Origin: an uncultured Opitutia bacterium
Lineage (GTDB): Bacteria; Verrucomicrobiota; Verrucomicrobiia; Opitutales; UBA953
Length of the DNA: 7,622 bases
Direction: 5' to 3'
Assembly (NCBI GenBank): GCA_903868455.1
Contig: CAIPVK010000182.1
Span: forward strand, 1-7,622
A program made the position numbers and the translations under genes. Below are positions 1-7,622 of the stretch, one piece after another (position 1 is the stretch's first letter; every line of letters starts with the position of its first letter). Under the pieces are notes generated by a model. That model searched no databases. It saw nothing but the letters and a program-made list of their open reading frames with translations, and had not been told where the DNA came from.

Positions 1-902
1 AAACCGAGCTTCTCGAGGATGCGCTGCAGGTCCTCGTCGCCGGAGTAGCGGATCGAGATCACACCCCTGGCGCCGCGGCGCTGCACCTGGACGGGAGCGG
101 CGAGATGGGTCGTCAGGCGTCGCTGGACGTCCTCGAGGGCCTGGATGACGCGGCGACGGCGGTCGCCGGGACGCGGCTGCTGGAGCTGGCGGACGAGCTT
201 CTCGGCCGCGCGGACGGAGAGGTCGTCCTGCACGATGCGCCGGGCGGCCTGCACCTGCTGGGCGGCCTGCTCGAGGCCGAGCAGGACCTTGGCGTGGCCG
301 GCGTTGATCTGGCCCTTGCCCAGGTAGCCGAGCACCTCGCGGTCGAGCTGGAGGAGGCGGACGGAGTTGGCGACGGTGGCGCGGGGCTTGCCAAGGCGCT
401 CGGCGACAGCGTCCTGGGTCAGCTTGAAGTCGCGCATCAGCGAGGCGATGCCGAGGGCCTCGTCGACCGGGTTCAGGTCGGCGCGCTGGAGGTTCTCGAC
501 AAGGGCCAGCACGGCGCTGGCCGCGTCGCTCACCTCGAGGACGCGCGCCGGGATGACCTTTATGCCGAGGTGGCGGAAGGCGCGCAGGCGACGCTCGCCG
601 GCGATGAGCTCGAAACCCTGGCCGACCTTGCGGACGACGATCGGCTGGATGAGCCCCTCGGCGCGGATCGATTCCGCGAGCTCCTTCACGGAGGCGTCGT
701 CGAACTCCCGGCGGGGCTGGCGGGGGTTGGGCACGACCTGGCCGACGGGTACCTCGACGATGCCCGGGGCGGGCGCGGGGTTGGCGGTGGCCGCGGCGAT
801 GCCGGGGGAGGCGGCGGGCGTGGGCTTGGCGCCGGCGCCGCCGGAGATCAGGTTGCCCAGGCCGCGGCCGAGGTTGGTCTTCTTGGGAGGGGTCTGGCTC
901 AT
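1..902 (-). CDS. parB: ParB chromosome-partitioning protein (C-terminus cut by window edge)
   Basis: ParB binds centromere-like parS sites, loads and spreads on DNA as a CTP-dependent clamp, and works with the ParA ATPase to segregate replicated origins. Three hundred residues are visible and no stop is reached before the left edge, so only a short C-terminal piece is missing. The N-terminus carries NLGRGLGNLIS (residues 10-20), the short basic peptide that in this family stimulates ParA. A Pro/Ala-rich linker of about 25 residues follows. The ParB N-terminal domain spans about 48-140, with the CTP-binding motif GERRLRA at 102-108 and VENLQRADLNPVDEA at 135-149. A helix-turn-helix lies at about 161-186 (LTQDAVAERLGKPRATVANS). 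The visible end should be the start of the dimerisation domain. The ATG at 902 lies 8 bases after the LysM gene's stop and has no clear Shine-Dalgarno, so translation is probably coupled. Family assignment is very secure; chromosomal rather than plasmid origin is inferred from the housekeeping neighbours. Confidence 0.96.
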   Translation of the reverse strand, partial: MSQTPPKKTNLGRGLGNLISGGAGAKPTPAASPGIAAATANPAPAPGIVEVPVGQVVPNPRQPRREFDDASVKELAESIRAEGLIQPIVVRKVGQGFELIAGERRLRAFRHLGIKVIPARVLEVSDAASAVLALVENLQRADLNPVDEALGIASLMRDFKLTQDAVAERLGKPRATVANSVRLLQLDREVLGYLGKGQINAGHAKVLLGLEQAAQQVQAARRIVQDDLSVRAAEKLVRQLQQPRPGDRRRRVIQALEDVQRRLTTHLAAPVQVQRRGARGVISIRYSGDEDLQRILEKLG

Positions 903-910
903 GCCGGGAA

Positions 911-1495
911 TCAGGGCTGGGGGATGAAGATCTCGTCGTCCACGCGAAGCGCGTTGGGGTTATCCATTTGGTTGGCCGTGAGGATCCAGTCCACCTTCGA
1001 ATTGTTGCGGCGGGCGATGGCGCTCACGGTGTCGCCTGGGCGAACCTTGTAGCGGATGCCCGTCCGGGGCATGTCGGCGGGGAGAGCCGGGTTGGCGGAC
1101 GCGGCGGGGTCGGCGGGAGCGGGGGGATTCGCCGGGGCAACCGCGGTTGCGGGAGGGGTCGCAGGGGCGGCAGCCGCGCCCCGGGAGGCCAAGGCTTGGT
1201 TGACCTGCTTGGTGAAGGCGGCGAGGGCGCGGTCGAGGTCGGCCCGGAGGGCGGCGTTGCGGCGATCGACCTCGGCGAGGATGGCCTCTCGCGAGGCGTT
1301 GGGGGCGGGGGCCGCCGGCTGCGAGCGGAGGGCGCGGACGGATTGGTCGAGGTCGGCCACCTGCTGGGAGAGCTTGGCGAGCTCCGTGCGAAGTTCGGAA
1401 ATGTCCTGCTCGAGACCGGCGAGCTGCCGACCGGAAGGCTGCTGGGCGGAGAGGACGCCGAAGGCGAGGAGACAGGGAAGGATCGACCGCATCAT
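911..1495 (-). CDS. Exported coiled-coil protein with C-terminal LysM domain
   Basis: A 194-residue protein of unknown specific role that probably sits outside the cytoplasmic membrane and binds peptidoglycan. Residues 1-17 look like a Sec signal peptide (Arg3, hydrophobic stretch, cleavage near VLSA-QQ); Cys8 is inside the hydrophobic core and does not make a lipobox. Residues about 24-57 form a heptad-like coiled coil (LEQDISELRTELAKLSQQV), and a second charged helical stretch runs about 68-103. A low-complexity Ala/Pro linker covers about 106-141. The LysM domain is at about 149-194, starting YKVRPGDTVSAIARR and ending IFIPQP, so it reaches the very C-terminus. No catalytic domain is visible, so this is not a typical LysM hydrolase; a scaffold or cell-wall anchor is more likely. 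The start is ATG at 1495 or the adjacent ATG at 1492; no other start codon lies in frame upstream to 1540. It sits 43 bases after the ATPase and 8 bases before parB. Confidence 0.9.
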   Translation of the reverse strand: MMRSILPCLLAFGVLSAQQPSGRQLAGLEQDISELRTELAKLSQQVADLDQSVRALRSQPAAPAPNASREAILAEVDRRNAALRADLDRALAAFTKQVNQALASRGAAAAPATPPATAVAPANPPAPADPAASANPALPADMPRTGIRYKVRPGDTVSAIARRNNSKVDWILTANQMDNPNALRVDDEIFIPQP

Positions 1496-1538
1496 GCGGG
1501 GATGCTGGCGGGAGCGAGGCCGCTTGGCAAGGGTCGGG

Positions 1539-3494
1539 CTAGACCGTGGTCGCGGGCCGCGCGGACCTTAGGGCGCGGATACCCACCGCGACCGAGGAAA
1601 CCAGCATGACCAAGGCCGCCATCCAGGGCTCGAGCACCCCCGCGGCGGCCAGACCGATGCCGACGAGGTTGTAGGCCAAGGAGATGAGCAGGTTGCCCCG
1701 GAGGTCGGCGCGGACCTGGCGCGCCAAGGCCACGGCCTCGGGTAGCGAGCGCAGGCGGTCGCCCGAGAGCACGGCGTCGCAGGCGTGGCGCGTGAGGTCG
1801 GTGCCACCCGCCATGGCGATCGTGGCATGGGCCGCCGACATGCCCTGTAGGTCGTTCAAGCCGTCCCCGACGAACAGGACGCGCCGACCCGCGGCGGCGA
1901 GCTCGCGGACGCGCGATGCCTTGTCGGCGGGGCTCAGGCCGGAGCGCACCGTCGCGCCCTCGATGCTCGACCAGGCGGGGCTGGGGTCGCCGGTCAGCAC
2001 CTCGACCTCGAGACCCAGCGCGCGCAGGGCGGCGACGGCGGGAGCGGCGTCGGGGCGGAGTGTCTCGCCCAAGGTGACGACCCCAGCGGCGCGGCCGTCC
2101 AGGGCGATCAGGACGCGCTTGCCCGCGAGATCGGCCGCGAAAGCGAAATCCGCGCCTTGGGGCATGAGGGCGGGCTCCCCGACCCGCAACTCCCCGCCCT
2201 GCCACGTCCCGACGACCCCCAGGCCGGGCACGGCCGTCACGCGGAGGCCGGGTAAGGCGGCGGGCGCGGCCACGGTGGCGAGTGAGGCCGCGAGCGGATG
2301 GTCGGCGAGCGTCTCGACGGCGGCGACCGCGGCGCGCAGCGCGTCCTCGTCGACCCCGGGGGCGCACCGCAGTCCGAGCACGCGCGGCAAGCCCTCGCCG
2401 AGGGTGCCCGTCTTGTCGAGCGCCACGGCGTCGACCTCGGCGAGACGCAGGATGAGGTCGCCCCCGCGCGGCGCGAGGCCGAGGCGACCGAGGCGATGCA
2501 GGGCGCCCATGACGGCGATCGGGGTGGCGAGTCCGAGGGCGCAGGGGCACGCCACGAGAAGGACCGACAGCATATGGCGGAAGCCCTCGGCGGCTTGTCC
2601 CGCGAGGGACCAACCGAGGAGCGTGCCCAAGGCGGCGACGACGACGAGGGGCAGGAAGCCCGCCATGAGGCGGTCCGCGTCGCGCTGGATCGAGCTGGGC
2701 GCGACCAGGGCGGCGTCGACCGCCCGCAGCACGGCGTCGAGACGGCTATCGGGCGCGTCCGAGGGCAGGACCTCGAGATGTCCGGTGTCGACGATCACCG
2801 AGCCCGCGTGGACCGCGCTTCCGACCGTCTTCGCCACGGGGAAGGGCTCGCCCGTGACCGCGGCCTCGACCACGGTCGCCGCCCCGGCGGCCACCCGGCC
2901 GTCGATCGGCAACGTCTCACCGGCGAGCACGAGGACCCGGTCGCCGGGGGCGAGCTCGGAGCGCCGCTTGCGGACCGGACCGCCGGACGTCGAGACGACG
3001 CGGACCGTGTCCAGCTCGGCGCGAAGCGCGGCCAGGGCGGCGTCGGCCTCGACCCGGCTGCGCTCGGCGAGGACGGCGCCGACCCAGTAGATGGCCAGCA
3101 CCACGGGAAGGACGTCGTAATAGAGGGCCGCGCCCCCGGTGAACGAGGCATGGACCGAGAGCGCGAGCGCCGCGACGGACGACAGGAGGAGCAGGAGGTC
3201 CAGGCTGGGCTTGCCTTGGCGGAGCGCCGCGAGCGAGCCACCGAGGAGCGGGAGCCCCAGCCAAGCGAGGCTCAGGACCGTGCCTGCCATGAGGCCGCCG
3301 TGGAGCACCCAATAGGCCCGGCTGAAGGCCTCGGGCATGAGGACCATCGGCAGGGCCATGTTCAAAGCCCCGAGGGCGAGGCAGACCCCGGGCTTCCACC
3401 ACCGGCGCCATCCGACGGCCGCCACCGGCGCGGCATGGCAACAGGGAGCCGGCGAGGGTGCGGCGGGACGGAGGGGCTGGCAGCAGGCACCCAT
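1539..3494 (-). CDS. Heavy-metal (copper-like) P1B-type ATPase without HMA domain
   Basis: An integral membrane pump that uses ATP to move a soft metal ion, most likely Cu(I), out of the cytoplasm. Eight membrane segments can be placed at about 35-53, 62-85, 97-114, 122-142, 279-299, 308-330, 600-620 and 622-641. Motifs are TGEP (214-217, actuator), CPC in segment six (316-318), DKTGTL with phosphorylated Asp360, the P1B-specific HP pair (His399-Pro400), TGD (501-503) and GDGLND (543-548). YN in segment seven (608-609) and MxxSS in segment eight (630-634) accompany CPC in copper pumps. At 651 residues it is shorter than the usual 700-800 because the N-terminal HMA domain is absent. Instead there is a tail with CC at 4-5 and CCH at 18-20. 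An in-frame stop at 3522-3524 and no other start codon before it fix the start at 3494. A CcoI/FixI-like role in supplying copper to cytochrome oxidase is an alternative to detoxification; nothing in the window decides this. Confidence 0.93.
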   Translation of the reverse strand: MGACCQPLRPAAPSPAPCCHAAPVAAVGWRRWWKPGVCLALGALNMALPMVLMPEAFSRAYWVLHGGLMAGTVLSLAWLGLPLLGGSLAALRQGKPSLDLLLLLSSVAALALSVHASFTGGAALYYDVLPVVLAIYWVGAVLAERSRVEADAALAALRAELDTVRVVSTSGGPVRKRRSELAPGDRVLVLAGETLPIDGRVAAGAATVVEAAVTGEPFPVAKTVGSAVHAGSVIVDTGHLEVLPSDAPDSRLDAVLRAVDAALVAPSSIQRDADRLMAGFLPLVVVAALGTLLGWSLAGQAAEGFRHMLSVLLVACPCALGLATPIAVMGALHRLGRLGLAPRGGDLILRLAEVDAVALDKTGTLGEGLPRVLGLRCAPGVDEDALRAAVAAVETLADHPLAASLATVAAPAALPGLRVTAVPGLGVVGTWQGGELRVGEPALMPQGADFAFAADLAGKRVLIALDGRAAGVVTLGETLRPDAAPAVAALRALGLEVEVLTGDPSPAWSSIEGATVRSGLSPADKASRVRELAAAGRRVLFVGDGLNDLQGMSAAHATIAMAGGTDLTRHACDAVLSGDRLRSLPEAVALARQVRADLRGNLLISLAYNLVGIGLAAAGVLEPWMAALVMLVSSVAVGIRALRSARPATTV

Positions 3495-3497
3495 GCG

Positions 3498-3512
3498 GAC
3501 AGCCTGACAGCC
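3498..3512. repeat. Two tandem copies of GACAGCC
   Basis: GACAGCC occurs at 3498-3504 and again at 3506-3512, separated by one T, just upstream of the ATPase start codon. On the minus strand it reads GGCTGTC twice. The 8-base period is not a full helical turn, so it is a weak operator candidate. It does not resemble a CueR- or CopY-type copper operator that I can recognise. Confidence 0.35.
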
Positions 3513-3570
3513 CGGACGCCCCTAGGCGACACACATCCGCCTTCCCCTGCCCCGCGCGGGCCCGTAGGTT

Positions 3571-3575
3571 GGGGA
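3571..3575 (+). promoter_or_regulatory. Ribosome binding site of the HIT gene
   Basis: GGGGA lies six bases before the ATG at 3582. It supports that ATG over the far upstream starts of the same open frame, which runs backwards through the ATPase gene. It is one of the few Shine-Dalgarno-like sequences in the window. Confidence 0.5.
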
Positions 3576-3581
3576 CCGGAC

Positions 3582-4067
3582 ATGAACCACCTCCATCCCT
3601 ATTGGCGGATGCGCTACATCGAGAGCCGCAAGAAGCCGGCCGAGGAGAACCCCTTCCCCGCCCTGCTCGCCGCCGGGGATGACCGCGCGAGCCTGATCGT
3701 CCATCGCGGGGCGACCTGCTTCGTCCTGCTGAACAACTTCCCCTACAACCCGGGCCACCTCATGGTGCTGCCGAACCGCGAGGTCGCCGACCTGGCGGCG
3801 CTCACGACGGCGGAGCGCGCGGAGTTCCTCGACCTCCTCATCCGCGCCCAGGCCGTCCTGACCGCCACGATGCGCCCCGCCGGCTTCAACATCGGCATCA
3901 ACCTCGGCAAGGTCGCCGGCGCCGGCATCCCCCGCCACCTCCACGCCCACATCGTCCCCCGCTGGGAGGGCGACCACAACTTCATGCCCGTCACGGGCGA
4001 CACGCGCATCCTGCCCCAGGCGCTCGACGAGCTCTGGGAGAAGCTGGCCGCCGCCTTCCGCGCCTGA
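3582..4067 (+). CDS. HIT-family nucleotide hydrolase or phosphorylase
   Basis: A 161-residue cytoplasmic histidine-triad protein. The family cleaves phosphate bonds in nucleotide conjugates such as diadenosine polyphosphates or AMP-lysine/AMP-amide compounds. The triad is at 119-125 (HLHAHIV), followed by PRW; the nucleophile should be His121, the middle histidine. Upstream are NPGHLMVLP (56-64) and NIGINLGKVAGAG (103-115), the usual nucleotide-binding segments. The N-terminal HPYWRMRYIES and the C-terminal DHNFMPVTGDTRILPQ fit the Ap4A phosphorylase-like branch of HIT proteins (the branch of mycobacterial Rv2613c) better than the shorter HINT branch. The assignment to that branch is from memory and is an inference. 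The true start is ATG 3582, with GGGGA six bases ahead; the frame stays open further upstream only as antisense of the ATPase gene. It is the first gene of the plus-strand block, and phoH starts 3 bases after its stop. Confidence 0.93.
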   Translation: MNHLHPYWRMRYIESRKKPAEENPFPALLAAGDDRASLIVHRGATCFVLLNNFPYNPGHLMVLPNREVADLAALTTAERAEFLDLLIRAQAVLTATMRPAGFNIGINLGKVAGAGIPRHLHAHIVPRWEGDHNFMPVTGDTRILPQALDELWEKLAAAFRA

Positions 4068-4070
4068 GCC

Positions 4071-5042
4071 ATGGCCAAGACCGTCTCCGAGACCTTCACC
4101 TACGCCGACGGCAAGCAGCGCTCGGCCCTGCATTGCGGGGACGACGGCCTGCTGGCCGAGGCCGAGGCCGCCCTAGGCGTCCACCTCGTCGCGCGCGACG
4201 CCTGGATCAAGGCCGAGGGCCCGCCCGAGGCGGTCGCCCGCGCCGGACGCCTCCTCGGGCATCTCGCCCGCGCCCGCGCCCAAGGGCTCCTGCTCCGCCC
4301 GATCGACTTCCGCCGCATGATGGCGGACCACGCGCGCGACTCCGCGGACCGCTGGGAACGCCTCCTCGCCGCGCCGCTCGTGCTGCCGCTGCGCCGCGCG
4401 AGCATCGTGCCGCGCACGCTGGCGCAGAAGGACTACCTCGAGGCCATCCTCTCGCACGACATCACGCTGGGCGTCGGACCGGCGGGCACGGGCAAGACCT
4501 ACCTCGCCATGGCCGCGGCCGTGCACGCGTTGATGGAAGGCAAGGTGCGCCGCATCCTGCTCACCCGCCCGGCGGTCGAGGCCGGCGAGGCCCTCGGCTT
4601 CCTGCCGGGCGACCTGCGCGAGAAGATCCTCCCTTACCTGATCCCGCTCTACGACGCGCTCTACGACATGCTCGGGAAGGACGAGACGGAGCGGCTGGTG
4701 GAGCGCAACGTCATCGAGGTCGCGCCGCTGGCCTACATGCGCGGTCGCACCCTGCCCGAATCCTTCGTCGTACTCGACGAGGCCCAGAACACCACGCCCG
4801 AGCAGATGCTGATGTTCCTCACCCGCCTCGGGGAGCGCAGCACGATGGTGGTGACGGGCGACCCGAGCCAGGTGGACCTTCCCCGCGGGCGCCCCTCCGG
4901 CCTCGCCGAGGCCGTCCTCGCGCTCGAGGGCGTCCCGGGCATCGCGCTTCGCCGCTTCGACGACACGGACGTGGTCCGCCACCCCTTGGTCGAGCGCGTC
5001 ATCCGCGCCTACGCCCGCCTGCGCAAGGGCAACGGCGCATGA
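4071..5042 (+). CDS. phoH: PhoH/YbeZ family ATPase
   Basis: A 323-residue cytoplasmic P-loop NTPase of the PhoH (YbeZ) family. These ATPases resemble a superfamily 1 helicase core, work with the YbeY RNase, and are linked to rRNA and RNA metabolism; their exact substrate is not settled. Residues 1-105 are a variable N-terminal domain with a KH-like flavour (inference). The ATPase core begins at VPRTLAQKDYLEAI (113-126), Walker A is GPAGTGKT (136-143), and the family signature RPAVEAGEALGFLPGDL is at 166-182. Walker B is VVLDEAQN (233-240), and TGDPSQVDLP (262-271) and DDTDVVRHPLV (297-307) complete the core. Length and motif order are normal. The ATG lies 3 bases after the HIT stop with no separate Shine-Dalgarno, and the TGA shares the ATGA overlap with ybeY, so translational coupling on both sides is likely. 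Confidence 0.97.
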   Translation: MAKTVSETFTYADGKQRSALHCGDDGLLAEAEAALGVHLVARDAWIKAEGPPEAVARAGRLLGHLARARAQGLLLRPIDFRRMMADHARDSADRWERLLAAPLVLPLRRASIVPRTLAQKDYLEAILSHDITLGVGPAGTGKTYLAMAAAVHALMEGKVRRILLTRPAVEAGEALGFLPGDLREKILPYLIPLYDALYDMLGKDETERLVERNVIEVAPLAYMRGRTLPESFVVLDEAQNTTPEQMLMFLTRLGERSTMVVTGDPSQVDLPRGRPSGLAEAVLALEGVPGIALRRFDDTDVVRHPLVERVIRAYARLRKGNGA

Positions 5043-5488
5043 GCCGCGCCGTCGCCGTCGTCTCGCGCCGCAAGGGCTTCCGCGCCCCGGTCGCCGCCGC
5101 GCGCTCGGTCGTGGCCGCGCTGGACCGCCAGCGCTGGGCGCGCTGCCCGGCCGGCGACCTCTCCGTGGCCTTCGTCGGCGACCGCGAGATCGCGCGCGTG
5201 CACGCCGAGTTCATGGACGACCCGTCGGTGACCGACGTCATCACCTTCGTCGGCGACCCCGGCCCGCCCGAGCCCTTCGCGGGCGAGATCGTCATCAACG
5301 TCGACCAGGCCCGCCGGGCGGGTCCGGCCCACGGCTCCACGGCGCGGGCCGAGCTCCTGCTCTACCTGGTCCACGGCTGGCTGCACCTCGCCGGCTACCG
5401 CGACAAGACGCCCGCGGAGGCGAAGGCCATGCGGAACGCCGAGGCGCGCTGCCTGGCGCACCTCGGGCGGGCCGGCATCCGCCTCTGA
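5039..5488 (+). CDS. ybeY: YbeY endoribonuclease / rRNA maturation factor, His-to-Asp third ligand
   Basis: A 149-residue metal-dependent RNase that acts in 16S rRNA 3'-end maturation and ribosome quality control. Family landmarks are VAFVGDREI (43-51), DPSVTDVITF (61-70), AGEIVIN (81-87) and the metal-binding helix HGWLHLAGYRD (112-122). In E. coli the motif is HGxLHLLGYDH and the three histidines bind zinc; here His112 and His116 are kept but the third position is Asp122. Asp is a competent metal ligand, and I recall GYKDK-type endings in Bacteroidota YbeY, so this looks like a lineage variant rather than a dead enzyme. The start at 5039 overlaps the last 4 bases of phoH (ATGA), the typical coupled phoH-ybeY arrangement. 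The open frame continues upstream of 5039, but only as a shadow of phoH. Confidence 0.95.
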   Translation: MSRAVAVVSRRKGFRAPVAAARSVVAALDRQRWARCPAGDLSVAFVGDREIARVHAEFMDDPSVTDVITFVGDPGPPEPFAGEIVINVDQARRAGPAHGSTARAELLLYLVHGWLHLAGYRDKTPAEAKAMRNAEARCLAHLGRAGIRL

Positions 5489-5513
5489 GCGGCCGCCCCC
5501 GCCCTTGACTCCC

Positions 5514-5529
5514 AGCCCGCGGACGGGCT
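5514..5529 (+). other. 6-bp hairpin between ybeY and leuS
   Basis: AGCCCG (5514-5519) and CGGGCT (5524-5529) form a perfect 6-bp stem with a CGGA loop, ending 11 bases before the leuS start codon. No run of T follows, so it is not a classical intrinsic terminator. TTGACT at 5505-5510 just before it resembles a -35 box, but there is no good -10 box. It could modulate leuS translation or simply reflect high GC. Confidence 0.35.
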
Positions 5530-5540
5530 TCCTCGGGGCG

Positions 5541-7622
<2,082 letters not shown>

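Larger units (their letters stand above)
3495..3581. promoter_or_regulatory. Divergent intergenic region, presumed promoters for both gene blocks
   Basis: These 87 bases separate the start codons of the minus-strand ATPase and the plus-strand HIT gene, so transcription of both blocks probably begins here. I cannot name convincing -35 and -10 boxes. CTGACA at 3504-3509 resembles a -35 box for the plus strand, but there is no good -10 partner about 17 bases on. The region also holds two tandem GACAGCC copies and a 10-bp palindrome (CCCGCGCGGG, 3551-3560), which may be chance at this base composition. The location is solid; the internal sites are not. Confidence 0.5.

Noticed and set aside
1496..1538. 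Possible terminator or promoter between the ATPase and LysM genes
   Set aside because: The 43 bases hold no stable hairpin with a T tract and no recognisable -35/-10 pair, so I did not annotate a site.
105..1609. Plus-strand open frames of 315 and 213 residues over parB and the LysM gene
   Set aside because: They are antisense shadows. The minus-strand frames give ParB and LysM motifs, while these give only Gly/Ala/Asp-rich text.
1492..2613. Minus-strand 373-residue open frame within the ATPase gene
   Set aside because: It is a different frame of the same strand, very rich in Arg, Pro and Gly, with no domain. The ATPase frame has every catalytic motif.
3551..3560. 10-bp palindrome CCCGCGCGGG in the divergent region
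   Set aside because: G/C-only palindromes of this length arise readily at this composition, and it matches no operator I know; it is noted only within the intergenic entry.
2298..3581. Long plus-strand open frame (from 2298, ending in the HIT gene) that would give a 589-residue protein
   Set aside because: The part before 3582 is antisense to the ATPase gene and has a low-complexity composition rich in Gly, Arg, Glu and Asp, typical of the shadow frame of a high-GC gene. Only the section from 3582 is recognisable protein (HIT).
4133..5038. Extended N-terminus for YbeY (open frame from 4133)
   Set aside because: The extra 300 residues are an Arg/Pro-rich out-of-frame reading of phoH. The ATGA overlap at 5039 gives a normal-length YbeY.

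Overview
The window is high-GC bacterial chromosome (third codon positions are overwhelmingly G or C) and reads as ordinary core genome. Seven protein-coding genes fill almost all of it, and both edges cut a gene. I see no tRNA, rRNA, CRISPR array, insertion sequence, phage gene or other sign of transfer. No stretch over 300 bases lacks a gene; the longest gap is 87 bases (3495-3581). My best guess at the source is a Gram-negative bacterium of the Verrucomicrobiota (Opitutae-like) or a related lineage. The hints are a YbeY with GYRDK in place of GYDH, a leucyl-tRNA synthetase that lost its zinc-ribbon cysteines, and few Shine-Dalgarno sequences despite high GC. This is inference from memory of family sequences, not a database result.

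Left block, minus strand, read from 3494 down to 1: a CPC-type (copper-like) P1B ATPase with no N-terminal metal-binding domain (3494-1539); a small secreted or periplasmic coiled-coil protein with a C-terminal LysM domain (1495-911); and the chromosome-partitioning protein ParB (902 to the left edge, C-terminus missing). The gaps are 43 and 8 bases, so the LysM gene and parB are very likely co-transcribed, perhaps with the ATPase. There is no parA between them or upstream in the window.

Right block, plus strand, read from 3582 to the right edge: a HIT-family nucleotide hydrolase or phosphorylase, the PhoH/YbeZ ATPase, the YbeY endoribonuclease, and leucyl-tRNA synthetase (cut at residue 694). 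HIT and phoH are 3 bases apart, phoH and ybeY overlap by 4 bases (ATGA), and leuS follows after 52 bases that contain a 6-bp hairpin. PhoH and YbeY are a well-known RNA/ribosome maturation pair, and with LeuRS and a HIT enzyme they form a translation and nucleotide-housekeeping cluster.

The two blocks diverge from the 87-base region, which must hold the promoters for both sides. I do not see a convincing undescribed system. The points most worth a second look are the ATPase without an HMA domain but with a Cys-rich N-terminal tail, the Asp in place of the third metal-binding His in YbeY, and the LysM-parB linkage without parA.
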